Below, one piece after another: positions 9,364 to 18,864 of a stretch of DNA of 64,000 bases. The notes below the pieces were generated by a model. The model saw nothing but the letters and a program-made list of their open reading frames with translations, had not been told where the DNA came from and did no database searches. Origin of the DNA: JAYEPK01 sp048569615 (GTDB taxonomy: Archaea > Thermoplasmatota > Penumbrarchaeia > Penumbrarchaeales > Penumbrarchaeaceae); assembly GCA_048569615.1 (NCBI GenBank), contig JBLIRK010000004.1, positions 1 through 64,000 on the forward strand, written 5' to 3'. The position numbers and the translations under genes are program-made. Each line of letters opens with the position of its first letter. The first letter of the stretch is position 1.

Positions 9364-10295
9364 TCCTCGATGTGGTCCATGATAATTGAATGGAACTCCT
9401 CCAGGCCGAGTATCAGTCTTGGCCCTGTTCGGTCGCACCAGTCAGCTTCCACGTAGAACACCGCTCCGCTTTCCACCGCGGGGACCTCGGCCCAGTTCCC
9501 GTCCGAGAGTATCGTTTCCCTGGTGTTTGAAGGCCAGGTCGAGCTCTGGGAGCACAGGATGATGTCCGGGTCCGATGCAACGATAAGCTCCAGGGAGGCC
9601 TGGATGCCGAAGCCGGAACCTTCGGAAAAGGCGCATACTCCCCCGGCTTTCTCTATTAGGCTCCCCGAGAAGGTGCTGTCTGTTGAGACCCAGGGATCGG
9701 AAAGGCCGTCGTAGTAGGTAACATGGAGGACCTTCGGCCTTTCACCATCCGGGACCCGGCTGGCATTCTCTTCAACGGCCCCCATTCTCCCCGTGAAATC
9801 CCCAATGAGCTCCGAAGCTTCGTCCCCGGCGTCCAATACCTCTCCGATGCCCTCGATAGAATCAAGGAGCTCGTCTATTGTTCGAGGGTAGATGCGGTAA
9901 ACAGGAATTCCCATTGCCGTTATCGCCGCATGGTCGTCCCCGGTTATGTCAAGGGTCTTGTCCATGAGCACAAGCTCGGGCTCAACGGCGATCAGCTTTT
10001 CGAGGTCGACGCCTTCCCAGGTGAAAACATCCCTGATCGACCCGGCCTCCGCGGGATAATCTGAGGCGCTGTCCGTTCCGACAAGGTCATCCCCCTTCCC
10101 CAGGGCGAACACTATTTCTGTAAGCGCCGGGGTCGTGGTCACGATCCTTTCCGGATACCTGTCAAGGATAACCCTGTCCCCAAGCATGTCAAAGAATTCA
10201 AGATCCCCTTCCTTCCTCTCCTCATTCAGACAGCCCGTCGCTAAAATGGACGCCAGCAGGATCCCGAAGACCAGATACATAAGGCTCTTTTTCAT
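9360..10295 (-). CDS. ABC importer substrate-binding lipoprotein (BtuF/FepB family)
   Basis: This 311-residue binding protein captures an iron chelate, heme or cobalamin outside the cell. A signal peptide ends in the lipobox LATGC, predicting lipid anchoring near residue 21. The mature part has the family pattern PERIVTTTPALTEIVFALG near its start and a second lobe beginning at KVLHVTYYDG. The ATG at 10295 follows a GAGGTG ribosome site and gives a normal signal peptide; an ATG 21 bases upstream is less likely. It is the first gene of the operon and faces a regulator across a palindrome-rich region, so transcription is probably controlled by the ligand or metal. Confidence 0.92.
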   Translation of the reverse strand: MKKSLMYLVFGILLASILATGCLNEERKEGDLEFFDMLGDRVILDRYPERIVTTTPALTEIVFALGKGDDLVGTDSASDYPAEAGSIRDVFTWEGVDLEKLIAVEPELVLMDKTLDITGDDHAAITAMGIPVYRIYPRTIDELLDSIEGIGEVLDAGDEASELIGDFTGRMGAVEENASRVPDGERPKVLHVTYYDGLSDPWVSTDSTFSGSLIEKAGGVCAFSEGSGFGIQASLELIVASDPDIILCSQSSTWPSNTRETILSDGNWAEVPAVESGAVFYVEADWCDRTGPRLILGLEEFHSIIMDHIEE

Positions 10296-10328
10296 CCCTC
10301 GCACCTCAATATACATTTACATAAGATA

Positions 10329-10360
10329 AAGTAAACTTTATTTACTTCAAGGAAAGTTTA
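10329..10360. promoter_or_regulatory. Palindromic operator between importer operon and regulator
   Basis: AAGTAAA (10329-10335) and TTTACTT (10341-10347) form a perfect 7-5-7 inverted repeat. A second overlapping pair, TAAACTT (10332-10338) and AAGTTTA (10354-10360), is also perfect. Both lie in the 110-bp gap between the divergent binding-protein and regulator genes, where they could block either promoter. The binding of the neighbouring regulator is an inference. Confidence 0.6.
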
Positions 10361-10405
10361 TGCCATATTCTGTTAAGGTATATTATCATTTCCGGAGGCC
10401 GGGAC

Positions 10406-11227
10406 ATGGAGATCGTCAGGAACAAGTCAAAGATGACTCGGGTGCTGATCCTGCTAGAGATCGTTCTGAAAAAGCCGGGGGACCAGAGGACCATCGCATC
10501 CTCGTTGGATATAACACCGCAGGCGGTATCGGAGTACCTTCACAGGATGGACCAGGAAGGCCTTGTGGACCTGACAGGAAAGGCCCCGAGGACTACCGTC
10601 AAGGGAGTGGAGATGCTCCAGAGCTCCCTACTTCAGCTCAAGGATTTCACGGATACGAGCCTGGGGAGCCTGGAGCTGATAAGGTCCACGGATGCGATCG
10701 CGTCCAGGAGCTTCAGGGCCGGAGAAAGGGTCGGTCTCTTTATGAGAGAAGGGCTCCTATACGCCGGGGATGAAGCCGGATGCACATCCCGAGGCATCGC
10801 CGAGAGCGATGCCGCCGAGGGAGAGATGTTGCCGGTCAACGAGCTCTCCGGGGTTCTTGAGCTTCCTCCCGCAACCCTTTTCACATTGACCCTGAGGCCT
10901 TCAAGAATTGGCGGCAGGGGAGACATTCTCGACAGGGAAATGCTGAGGGATAGGTTCCGTGAGCTCTCCATGTCAGATCCATCGACGGAAGATCCGAGAA
11001 TATGTGCCATGGACCTGGAAGCAGCAGCTCTTCTGAAAAGAAGCTCCGTGGCATATTCCCTGGAGATGCCCAGTGTCGAGACGGTCATCAACCATATCCA
11101 GAGAGGCGTATCGCTCCTGTGCATAGGTGCGCCCTTCTCCTTATCAAAACTTGCGAGGGAGGTATCGATCTCCTCCCCAAGAACCACGATGGAGGCGATC
11201 CCGATATCCAACGTCCTTGCCACTTGA
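10406..11227 (+). CDS. Winged-helix transcriptional regulator with C-terminal sensor-like domain
   Basis: The 273-residue protein begins with a MarR/ArsR-like winged helix-turn-helix. Residues 1-75 include DQRTIASSLDITPQAVSEYLHRMDQ as recognition unit and a wing, EGLVDLTGKAPRTTVKG. About 190 residues of a mixed alpha/beta domain follow that I do not recognise. The ATG at 10406 has a GGAGG site 6 nt upstream. It is divergent from the iron/B12-type importer with a palindromic operator between them, so it probably controls that operon and itself. The last 100 bases overlap only a spurious extension of the next gene's frame. Confidence 0.8.
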   Translation: MEIVRNKSKMTRVLILLEIVLKKPGDQRTIASSLDITPQAVSEYLHRMDQEGLVDLTGKAPRTTVKGVEMLQSSLLQLKDFTDTSLGSLELIRSTDAIASRSFRAGERVGLFMREGLLYAGDEAGCTSRGIAESDAAEGEMLPVNELSGVLELPPATLFTLTLRPSRIGGRGDILDREMLRDRFRELSMSDPSTEDPRICAMDLEAAALLKRSSVAYSLEMPSVETVINHIQRGVSLLCIGAPFSLSKLAREVSISSPRTTMEAIPISNVLAT

Positions 11228-11237
11228 AAGAAAACCA

Positions 11238-11248
11238 TTTTTAATAAA
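11238..11248 (+). promoter_or_regulatory. TATA box of the MscS-type channel gene
   Basis: TTTTTAATAAA lies about 22-25 bases before the ATG at 11265, close to leaderless spacing. It rules against the long upstream extension of the frame, which would start inside the regulator gene. Confidence 0.5.
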
Positions 11249-11264
11249 AGGGATATGGACCCGC

Positions 11265-12887
11265 ATGTTCAGGTACCGGGCCCGGGGAACAGCGTTCCTG
11301 ATCCTGTTGGTCGGATTGATGTTCCTTTCGACCATCCCCATCTCCGACACCGATGCATCGGCGAAGGAGCAGGAGTACAGGGATTATGGCACATTGCTGG
11401 ATACATTCAACGAGGGTACCGGAAGGTACGGAAACCTGACAGTCGGAGATACGGCGGTGTTCGTGGACAGTGTCATCGCTTCCAATTACATCGAGGGAAC
11501 CGTCAACGGGGAGCTCAAAGGTGAGACGAAGGTATGGATAAGGTCCCTGCCCGGCGGGGATCCTCTCATTTTCCCCATTGACCTGACGGATGATTTCAAG
11601 ACCGACGCCAAGGTCCGGTTCACGGTGTTTGTTTCGGAGAATGGGGAGGGCGAGAACAAGACCCAGGTCCTCATCCCACTTTTCGACAAGGGCGATATCG
11701 AGATCCTTAAGGAAGGCAAGGATAACGGCCCCGTGGAGAAGGACAAGATCGTTGTATTCGGCATAGAGATCACCCAGAAGTTCCTGCCAGAGAATCTTCG
11801 AACGCCCTTCGTGAGGTTCCTGATAGTCTTCACCGTTTGGGGAGTGTGTACGGTTTTACTCTGGTTCATCATCTGGGCGGCATTGAAGCTCGCCAGAAGG
11901 ACAAAGACCGATCTGGATGTTACCTTTCTAAGTATTATCCGGGGTCCCTTCTTCTTGATACTTCTCCTCTACGGCCTCCTGATCTCCCTTTCGCAGCTCG
12001 AGCTTGATGACAGGATAATAGAACTGCTGGATATCCTCTACCGCGCAGGCACCATCATCCTCATCGCATACATTGCCATAAAGGTCTTCAAAAAGGTCGT
12101 GATGGTCTATCTGAGGATGGTATCCAAGAGGACCGAGACACAGGCGGACGACGTCCTTGTACCGGTTCTGGGTAAGGTCATCACGGTCGTGATATGGATC
12201 ATTGCCATCATCTACTTCCTGAAGGTGTTCGGGGTCGATGTCACCGTCTTCCTCGGTGCAATGGGTATAATAGGCCTTGTGATCGCCTTTGCGGCACAGG
12301 ATACCATGTCGAACTTCTTCTCCGGCATCATGATACTTCTTGACCGCCCCTTCAAGGAAGGCGACTGGATAGAGATGGAGGGAAACGTTTACCAGGTCAG
12401 GCACATCGGTCTGCGCTCCACACGTCTGTTCCATTCGTTCTCGAACCAAGTGGTTACCATACCGAACAACAGGATATCCGACCACATGTTCTCCAACCTG
12501 TCCGAGCCGGATTCCTACGGAAGGAAAACGGTCAAGGTTGGGGTCAGCTACGGATCCAATCCTGCCAAGGTCGCAAATATAATGCTCGATGTTGTGAAGT
12601 CACATCCGGACGTCCATGAGGACGAGGAGCACCAGACCATATACAGGTTCAGCGACTTCGGTGATTCCGCATTGATGTTCGCGGTGACATTCTGGGTGAA
12701 GGATTACAATGATCAATGGAGGGTGGCATCCGAGGTCAGGGAGCGGCTCTTCAAGAAGTTCGAGGAGGAGGGCATCGAGATACCCTTCCCGCAGAGGGTG
12801 CTGCACTTCGCTAAAGATGTGCCACCGGAGAGCTTCAAGACCATCAGACCGAGGGGACCGGACGGCATGGAAAACCTCTCACCTTGA
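11265..12887 (+). CDS. MscS-family mechanosensitive channel
   Basis: It is predicted to release ions on membrane tension. The 540-residue protein starts with a signal-like helix, then an extracellular domain of about 150 residues, then four hydrophobic segments. The last is the MscS pore helix region (DVTVFLGAMGIIGLVIAFAAQ). The MscS beta-domain follows (FSGIMILLDRPFKEGDWIEM...NRISDHMFSN), then the alpha/beta cytoplasmic cage. It is longer than E. coli MscS because of the N-terminal ectodomain. The start is set by the TATA box and by the signal segment directly after the ATG. Confidence 0.9.
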   Translation: MFRYRARGTAFLILLVGLMFLSTIPISDTDASAKEQEYRDYGTLLDTFNEGTGRYGNLTVGDTAVFVDSVIASNYIEGTVNGELKGETKVWIRSLPGGDPLIFPIDLTDDFKTDAKVRFTVFVSENGEGENKTQVLIPLFDKGDIEILKEGKDNGPVEKDKIVVFGIEITQKFLPENLRTPFVRFLIVFTVWGVCTVLLWFIIWAALKLARRTKTDLDVTFLSIIRGPFFLILLLYGLLISLSQLELDDRIIELLDILYRAGTIILIAYIAIKVFKKVVMVYLRMVSKRTETQADDVLVPVLGKVITVVIWIIAIIYFLKVFGVDVTVFLGAMGIIGLVIAFAAQDTMSNFFSGIMILLDRPFKEGDWIEMEGNVYQVRHIGLRSTRLFHSFSNQVVTIPNNRISDHMFSNLSEPDSYGRKTVKVGVSYGSNPAKVANIMLDVVKSHPDVHEDEEHQTIYRFSDFGDSALMFAVTFWVKDYNDQWRVASEVRERLFKKFEEEGIEIPFPQRVLHFAKDVPPESFKTIRPRGPDGMENLSP

Positions 12888-12906
12888 GCATCATCAGGAT
12901 CCAGCT

Positions 12907-13503
12907 TTACAACGGTGGTGCGTTATTGTTGTAGGAATCGCTGGAGTATCTGCCATTGACCGTTACCTGGTACCAATCATAGAACGGGACATCGGCAGTC
13001 TCCGATGCGGTACCGGTTCCGTGTGCCCTCAGGGACCACAATCCCGGCTCTGCATCCTCTATCTGGTCCAACATCTTTGCAATATCATACCTTCCGGTTT
13101 CCTTTGCCGTGTAAACGTCCCGGGCCCTGAGTATGGGCTCTCCGCCCTCAGGCATGTAATATAGGGTCACCTCCACCGATCTGGTGTAGTCGATCCTCCT
13201 CTCCGTATCCGCCCCGAAATGCACCTGGGCCCAGATATAGAGGTCCGCTCCTCCCCGGCCGATATGAAAGTTGTCAATCGAAAGATGCTCCTCCTGGGTA
13301 AGCACCTGGGAGTTCTCCCCTATGCCCCCGGTGAAATTATGCCTTACCTCCGCGATGGTGCCCTGCTCATACTGCACTTCCTTCTCATCCGTTGGAAAGA
13401 AGATGCCCCTGGTGCTATGGATATCAAGGCATCCTGCTGACCAGACGGATGCTGAAAGCACGAGGAGGAGGGCTGCAAACTTCAATATAACCCGGGTTCT
13501 CAC
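12907..13503 (-). CDS. Predicted lipoprotein of unknown function
   Basis: The GTG start at 13503 gives a 198-residue protein with a hydrophobic leader and lipobox WSAGC near residue 25. The mature part is polar and beta-rich with no family I recognise. A TATA box sits 27 bases upstream of this GTG, so the long in-frame upstream extension is rejected. It lies between a channel gene and a UbiD-family gene, both apparently separately transcribed, and nothing nearby points to a role. Confidence 0.7.
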   Translation of the reverse strand: MRTRVILKFAALLLVLSASVWSAGCLDIHSTRGIFFPTDEKEVQYEQGTIAEVRHNFTGGIGENSQVLTQEEHLSIDNFHIGRGGADLYIWAQVHFGADTERRIDYTRSVEVTLYYMPEGGEPILRARDVYTAKETGRYDIAKMLDQIEDAEPGLWSLRAHGTGTASETADVPFYDWYQVTVNGRYSSDSYNNNAPPL

Positions 13504-13526
13504 GGGGATGTATAAAGGATGCGTGG

Positions 13527-13534
13527 ATATAAAG
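13527..13534 (-). promoter_or_regulatory. TATA box of the lipoprotein gene
   Basis: On the minus strand CTTTATAT is centred 27 bases before the GTG at 13503. It supports a leaderless transcript and decides the start codon. Confidence 0.6.
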
Positions 13535-13555
13535 GATACCGAAAAAACATGAAAC

Positions 13556-14839
13556 CTATCCCTTGACGGGTTTGAACCGAGAATTATCCTTGAGCGGCAT
13601 GGTCGCATCCAGGCCGAGTTTTGAGGTAGTTTTCGATACCGGGTCCTGTGAGGGATCAAGGGTCGACCCTCTGGCCCCCTCGACAACGATCATGTTCCTA
13701 TCCGCCTGGAACCTTGTTGCCAACGCCCATTCCACTTCATCGTCATTGAAGATGTCAATATCCCGGTCCACGATAATGACCCTCTTCATGGATGGGTGTC
13801 CGGAAAACGCCGCCATCACGGCATTCTTCGAATCCCCCTCCTTCTGCTTGGTTATCGATACTATTCCGTGGAGCCAGCAGCAGCCGCCTTCGGTCAATCT
13901 GACTCCATGGACCTTCGGCACCACCTGTTTGACGGACCTCTCTATTGCAGGCTCCTTCGGAATGCCCATCATCAGATAGTGCTCCAGGCCTCCGGGGAGA
14001 AGCACATGCATTATAGGTTCCTCCCTCACAAGCACTCTGTCGACCTCGAAAACCGGCTCTCCCGGTTCCATTCCTGAACGGTCGTAGGTCGAGGTGATGT
14101 CCACAAAGGGTCCCTCCGGTGCGGTCTCGTCTATGAAATGCCCGTGGAGGACAACTTCCGTTCCAACCGGAGAGCCCGGGCCATCATGATCGTCCACTGG
14201 TGAGAACAATTTCAAAGGCTCCCCCTGCGCCATCCTGTGAAGCGTTGATGCCACCTCCATCTCGTCGCTCCCGTAGGGCAGGGAGATCGAACCTCCCAGG
14301 AGGGCCATGGGATCAGAGCCTATGGATACAACAGCCTCCAGGTCCTGGCCCTCCGCCCTTGCGCTTCTGAGCATGGACATAAGATGCCTGGGAACCACCC
14401 TGACCGCGAACCTGGTGCCGCCCATGTGCATCATTCTGTGGAATGATACGTTGAAGGCTCCGTCCCATCCTGCATGGAATATGCCTGATGAAACATATGG
14501 CCCTCCGTCTCCTGCGAAATATGTGGGTATCGGAAGGTCCTGAACGCGGACCTCCAGATAATTCTCGGGCCTATCGGTCCTCGGGGCAGGCTGCGGATCG
14601 GAGACTGCCGCCAGAACCCTTGTTGATATGGAAGGCACATCGCAGCCCAATGCCGAGGCCAGAGCAAGGCGTGTGGAAAGCAGGTTGCCAGAGAGCCTGA
14701 AGCCGTTATATCCTTTGGCGGGAGCTATCCAGGGAACTCTCTGGTCCCTCCGGGATATCTTCGAGGCTTCCAGATAAGGATCAACATCCCCGTCGATCTC
14801 GATATGCTCCCTGCCAAGGAGCAGTTCTCGGAGTTCCAT
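13556..14839 (-). CDS. UbiD-family decarboxylase, likely anhydromevalonate phosphate decarboxylase
   Basis: This 427-residue prenylated-FMN-dependent decarboxylase has the UbiD landmarks EGPFVDITSTYD (the family EGPF motif), FHRMMHMGGTRFAVRV and the C-terminal RVIIVDRDIDIFNDDEVEWALATRFQ block. It is shorter than bacterial UbiD, as are the archaeal enzymes that decarboxylate trans-anhydromevalonate 5-phosphate in the modified mevalonate route to isoprenoid lipids. That specific role is inferred from family size and archaeal context. The ATG has GGTGAT at 4-nt spacing. No UbiX partner is in the window. Confidence 0.8.
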   Translation of the reverse strand: MELRELLLGREHIEIDGDVDPYLEASKISRRDQRVPWIAPAKGYNGFRLSGNLLSTRLALASALGCDVPSISTRVLAAVSDPQPAPRTDRPENYLEVRVQDLPIPTYFAGDGGPYVSSGIFHAGWDGAFNVSFHRMMHMGGTRFAVRVVPRHLMSMLRSARAEGQDLEAVVSIGSDPMALLGGSISLPYGSDEMEVASTLHRMAQGEPLKLFSPVDDHDGPGSPVGTEVVLHGHFIDETAPEGPFVDITSTYDRSGMEPGEPVFEVDRVLVREEPIMHVLLPGGLEHYLMMGIPKEPAIERSVKQVVPKVHGVRLTEGGCCWLHGIVSITKQKEGDSKNAVMAAFSGHPSMKRVIIVDRDIDIFNDDEVEWALATRFQADRNMIVVEGARGSTLDPSQDPVSKTTSKLGLDATMPLKDNSRFKPVKG

Positions 14840-14964
14840 AATATCACCTTGAATGGGGCATACAAATTTGCAGGTATTAATGATATGGTATGAATTGAAA
14901 GGCCGCCAGCCCTTCTTCCCAGCAGCACTGGGGGTAAAATTCTGACAAGGTCCAACTAGAAAGG

Positions 14965-14980
14965 TATATATTTTTTAATC
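14965..14980 (+). promoter_or_regulatory. TATA box of the zinc-ribbon membrane protein
   Basis: A TATATATTTTTTAATC stretch is centred about 27 bases before the ATG at 15001. It favours that ATG over the in-frame GTG at 14992 and probably drives both this gene and the long surface-protein gene that follows. Confidence 0.6.
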
Positions 14981-15000
14981 CTGTACGTGCGGTGATACCC

Positions 15001-15405
15001 ATGGTCCAGAGAACGCGCCTTTTAGAATGTCCGAACTGCCACAAGCAGCTTGAAGACACGAAACAGACAACCATTACCTGTAAATTTTGCGGCTTCTCCT
15101 TCAGGAGGGAGGAGGTTGCCCAGGAGGATGAGGATTACATCCGCAGAAAGATGATAGTGGAGCTCAGAACGGACATGGAGATCTTCAAGGCCAGGAAGAA
15201 GATGTCCATAATCTTCATGCTGATAAGCTTCGCATTCGCCATTCCGGTGCTTATGAGCGATCCCTTCGAGATCCTCCAGATCATAATGCTGCTCGTGTTC
15301 ATAGTTGGGGGTTTCGCGTTCTTCCTGCTCATGATCCTCTGGGACCGGAGGTATGAATCATCCAGAAGCCAGGCGAGCGATATCTCCATGAGGAGGAAGC
15401 TGTAG
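15001..15405 (+). CDS. Small zinc-ribbon membrane protein
   Basis: The 134-residue protein has an N-terminal zinc ribbon (CPNCHK...CKFCGF, four cysteines). A charged helical linker follows, then two adjacent membrane helices (IIFMLISFAFAIPVL and IIMLLVFIVGGFAFFLLMIL), with a short basic C-terminal tail. The ribbon should face the cytoplasm. No family name is certain. It ends 13 bases before a large anchored surface protein whose ATG has a GGAGGT site, so the pair look co-transcribed and may act together. Confidence 0.75.
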   Translation: MVQRTRLLECPNCHKQLEDTKQTTITCKFCGFSFRREEVAQEDEDYIRRKMIVELRTDMEIFKARKKMSIIFMLISFAFAIPVLMSDPFEILQIIMLLVFIVGGFAFFLLMILWDRRYESSRSQASDISMRRKL

Positions 15406-15418
15406 GGAGGTTATTGAG

Positions 15419-18400
15419 ATGAGAACGAGTATCAAATTCCTTTTTACCCTGTCCATATTGTTCGCAATGATCTTGACAGGACTTCCCCTGTTTCCGGATG
15501 GTCCGGTCCAGACAGAAGCTGCCCCAACAAGGCTTGCCGGTGAGGACCTTGATATTGAGGATGAAAAGGTCGTTATCGACAGGGTCTCCCAGGAATATGA
15601 GATAATACGGATCAGAAGCAACGCCACACTGGAGATAAGGGGAGCGGTTCTGAAGGCAAAGAAGATAATCTGCAGTGAGAACACCGTCAACTCGACCCTG
15701 ATAATGCAGGAAGTAAGCGGGGTTCAGGCCCTGCTCTCGATCACAGAGGGAATCGTCAACGTCAAGGCCACAAAGATTGAGCTTCGGGGTGCGAAGATAT
15801 CCGTTCTGAACGGTTCGACGATCATTCCTCCGGGAGACACCGGAAAACCATCCGAGCTTGCGCTCACCTCCAGACAGTATGATCTCGTCATCAACAATAC
15901 GGAGCTCGTGGCCAGGGGGAACGATGGAGGTGACGGCGATCAGAAAAAGTTCGGCGGACCGGGAGGAGCCAGCTATATCTTCCTTGGTACAGCCGGTGGA
16001 AAGAAGGTCGACATTTCGGGAACGAGAATCCAGGGCCAGGGAGGTCAGGGGGGTGATTCCTATACCGCCGGGATCAATGCAGGTATCGGAGGTGACGCAA
16101 ACCTCAGGATCGACGGTGAGAATGTCAATATAAGGAACAGCGTCATAACCCTTTTAGGCGGAGGAGGAGGCAGTCATGGAGCAACCTCCGTCGGAGGCGA
16201 AGGAGGCCAGACCGAGATCAGGGTGGAGAGCAACAGGGACCTTCTTATCCATTCCACGGACATGGACCCTACGGATGGAGTGGATACTACACTCCAGCAG
16301 ACCTACGCATCAAGGGTCATCCTCAGGTCCAAGTCCGGACGTGTCCTCTGGGACCATCAGAAGACCGATGATGAAAAGATGGAGACCCTCTCTCATGTGG
16401 ACTCCGACGTGTTCCAGATCGACGGAGCAAGTGGCGCTGAGCTGCACCAGGTCGATACCGGAGATGAACCGCCGGACACCCTTGGCACTTCTGTCCTAAA
16501 GTTGTACTGGTGGGCCAAGATACTGGTCCAGGATTCAGTTAACAACGATCCCATGGAGGGAGCCAAGATCCAATGGACCATCGAACCGGAACCTGAAAGA
16601 CTTCCCAAGGACGTGGATCTATTCACGGATGAGGAGGGGAGACTGAACATCGAAGTGGTTGCAAGGCAGAACCTTGATTGGCACAGATACACCTTCTGGG
16701 CCGTAATAACAGGCGGGGCAACCGGAAACTCTGACCAGTTCAGGTTCGACAAGAACTCCAATCTGGACATACCCATAAAGATAACCAGGATCTTCCTGGA
16801 TGTGAAAAAGCCCGCCCAGAACGAGATCGTGGGTGGAAACAACTACCGTATCTACGGAACGGCCCAACCGGGAAATCCCCTGAATGAGATGCAGAACATC
16901 AACCTTTACATCGACGGCAACATCATAGGCAATGCCACGGATATAAGCAGCGTACAATCTCAGCCCTACTCGCAGTGGGAGATATTCTGGGACACGACAA
17001 CGGTTCCGGACGGCCTCCATGTGCTGAGCGCCGTTGCCTTCGACAGCGCCTACCAGGTCAAGCTGGATAAGGTTATAGATGTTGAGCAAACCTCTGTAAA
17101 TCACAGGCCGGAGCTCCACAGCCTGATTGTTCTGGATACCGAGGGAGAGAAGGAGGCATTGCCGGAGGAGAAGATCGAGCTCCATGTCGATCAGGACAAT
17201 CCGGTACTGACCTTCAAGGTGGATGCATACGATCGGGACGTTCTATCGGAGTATCTCCAGATCGGTGAGGGAAAGAAGATAATAAAGGCCACCATGGATA
17301 TAATCTACACCTCGACCGGGGCGGTCATATACAATGACAAGGTGGTCCTGGAGGATGATATCGAGAAATCGAATCTCTCGGGAGGTTTCGAGTTCTCCTT
17401 CCAGATAAATACCGAGACCAAACCCGGAACGGATGATCCATATGACGAGGGCGAGTATCGGCTGGAGTTCTACATCGAGGACGACGGAGGATTGATGTCC
17501 CTTGGCAATGTGGATAATTACGTATTGTTCGAACTGAAATTCGACTTCTATCCATTCATAGAGCTATACATCGAACCGGGGGCCCATTCCAACAAGGAGA
17601 TCCGGTCGGGTGCTGATCCCGAGGCCATCGAGGAATCCTTCAAGGTCTCATCCCGTATGGGTGATGAAAATGATGCCCCGGGTTCACATACATACAAGGC
17701 CGTGTTCAACCTCTCGGACTGCTCCGACAGGGATGATCCCCTCTGGTCCGACGATCCCTCTCTGGACAGGTCCTGGTCGAACCTCCGTTACACCGTGATA
17801 ATCATCGATGATCAGAAGGGAGACCGCAATGAGGTATTAAACGGCGTGAAGGCCTCCGGTTTCACCCATACGTTCGATCTCAGAGGGAATCCTAAGAACG
17901 AGGATGTCCTTTTCACTGTAATAATCCAGGCCGTGGACCAGGAGGATCTGCAGTCCGAGATGAGGTGGAAGGTGAGGATAAATTATGTTCCCCCCGAGGA
18001 GCCATACGTGATCCCGGTGGTGGGCATCATACCCTATGGCGACCTATTCTATGGTTTCTTCGTTCTATTCGTTATAATCCTTCTCGGTTACGTCGTAGCC
18101 CTGGGCATTGTCCAGAGGCAGAACAAGACCGAAAGAGGCAAGAAGATGACCATGCTGGAAAAGAGGAAGAAGGAGGAGGAAGCTAAGAAGGGCTCCTCCG
18201 CCATAGAGGAGGAGTTCCACATGGGCAGGAAGGATTCCAGGGCATACCTGGAAGCCACCGGTGCCGGGAAGGGTAAGGAGGAGTTCGCGAAGGAGCTGGA
18301 AGCAGCCCAGAAGAAGGAAGAGCTTCCCGCTCCGGAGAAGAAGGAGCTGCCCCCCGCCCAGACGCCTCCGACCACTGCCCAACCCCCTCAGCAGGCTCCT

Positions 18401-18745
18401 CCGGCTCCCCCTCAGCAGCAGGGATCGGTGCCCAGGCAGGCGGCCCCCCCTACCCCGGTTCAGCCTCCTCAGCAGGCTCCTCCATCACCGCCGGCATCTC
18501 ATCCCTCTCCCGCTCCGGCCCAGAGGCCGCCCGTTCAGCAGCAGGCCGCTCCGAGGCCCCCGGTTCAATTGCCCCAGAGGCCGCCCGTTCAGCAGCAGGC
18601 CGCTCCCCAGGGAGCACCCGCGGCCCCTGCACCGCAAATAAGACCTCAGGCGCCTCAACAGGCACAACCGAGACCGCCTGCAGCAGCTCCCCCTCCGGCT
18701 CCTCCCGCCCAAAGACCTCCGGTCAGACCTCCGCAGCAGCAGTGA
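15419..18745 (+). CDS. Large anchored surface protein with Pro/Gln-rich cytoplasmic tail
   Basis: The 1108-residue protein has a signal peptide (residues 1-35). A Gly-rich region of repeated short beta segments follows (about 40-290, including GGGGGSHGATSVGGEGG), resembling a beta-helix. Several Ig-like modules occupy about 380-860, then one membrane helix (YGFFVLFVIILLGYVVALGIV). The tail of about 200 residues starts with a charged coiled coil and becomes Pro/Gln/Ala-rich, with repeated RPPVQQQAAP units. The ATG has a GGAGGT ribosome site 8 nt upstream. The function is unknown; the tail suggests binding to cytoplasmic partners. The repeat copies make this stretch prone to slippage. Confidence 0.85.
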   Translation: MRTSIKFLFTLSILFAMILTGLPLFPDGPVQTEAAPTRLAGEDLDIEDEKVVIDRVSQEYEIIRIRSNATLEIRGAVLKAKKIICSENTVNSTLIMQEVSGVQALLSITEGIVNVKATKIELRGAKISVLNGSTIIPPGDTGKPSELALTSRQYDLVINNTELVARGNDGGDGDQKKFGGPGGASYIFLGTAGGKKVDISGTRIQGQGGQGGDSYTAGINAGIGGDANLRIDGENVNIRNSVITLLGGGGGSHGATSVGGEGGQTEIRVESNRDLLIHSTDMDPTDGVDTTLQQTYASRVILRSKSGRVLWDHQKTDDEKMETLSHVDSDVFQIDGASGAELHQVDTGDEPPDTLGTSVLKLYWWAKILVQDSVNNDPMEGAKIQWTIEPEPERLPKDVDLFTDEEGRLNIEVVARQNLDWHRYTFWAVITGGATGNSDQFRFDKNSNLDIPIKITRIFLDVKKPAQNEIVGGNNYRIYGTAQPGNPLNEMQNINLYIDGNIIGNATDISSVQSQPYSQWEIFWDTTTVPDGLHVLSAVAFDSAYQVKLDKVIDVEQTSVNHRPELHSLIVLDTEGEKEALPEEKIELHVDQDNPVLTFKVDAYDRDVLSEYLQIGEGKKIIKATMDIIYTSTGAVIYNDKVVLEDDIEKSNLSGGFEFSFQINTETKPGTDDPYDEGEYRLEFYIEDDGGLMSLGNVDNYVLFELKFDFYPFIELYIEPGAHSNKEIRSGADPEAIEESFKVSSRMGDENDAPGSHTYKAVFNLSDCSDRDDPLWSDDPSLDRSWSNLRYTVIIIDDQKGDRNEVLNGVKASGFTHTFDLRGNPKNEDVLFTVIIQAVDQEDLQSEMRWKVRINYVPPEEPYVIPVVGIIPYGDLFYGFFVLFVIILLGYVVALGIVQRQNKTERGKKMTMLEKRKKEEEAKKGSSAIEEEFHMGRKDSRAYLEATGAGKGKEEFAKELEAAQKKEELPAPEKKELPPAQTPPTTAQPPQQAPPAPPQQQGSVPRQAAPPTPVQPPQQAPPSPPASHPSPAPAQRPPVQQQAAPRPPVQLPQRPPVQQQAAPQGAPAAPAPQIRPQAPQQAQPRPPAAAPPPAPPAQRPPVRPPQQQ

Positions 18746-18864
18746 ACCGGTCAACTCCGACCCTGACAATGGGGATAATGATTTAATAATCGTTAGAAGG
18801 TTCCAATATTGTTCATTCGACTGCACAATACAGCTCTCCGCTGGGATAAGGAAGGGGTGGTAGT

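Noticed and set aside
11127..11264. Upstream extension of the MscS-channel gene
   Set aside because: It lies inside the regulator gene, and a TATA box at 11238-11248 sits between it and the ATG at 11265.
18421..18740. Pro/Gln-coding repeats as a possible CRISPR or satellite
   Set aside because: They are in frame and encode a low-complexity tail; there are no regular spacers.
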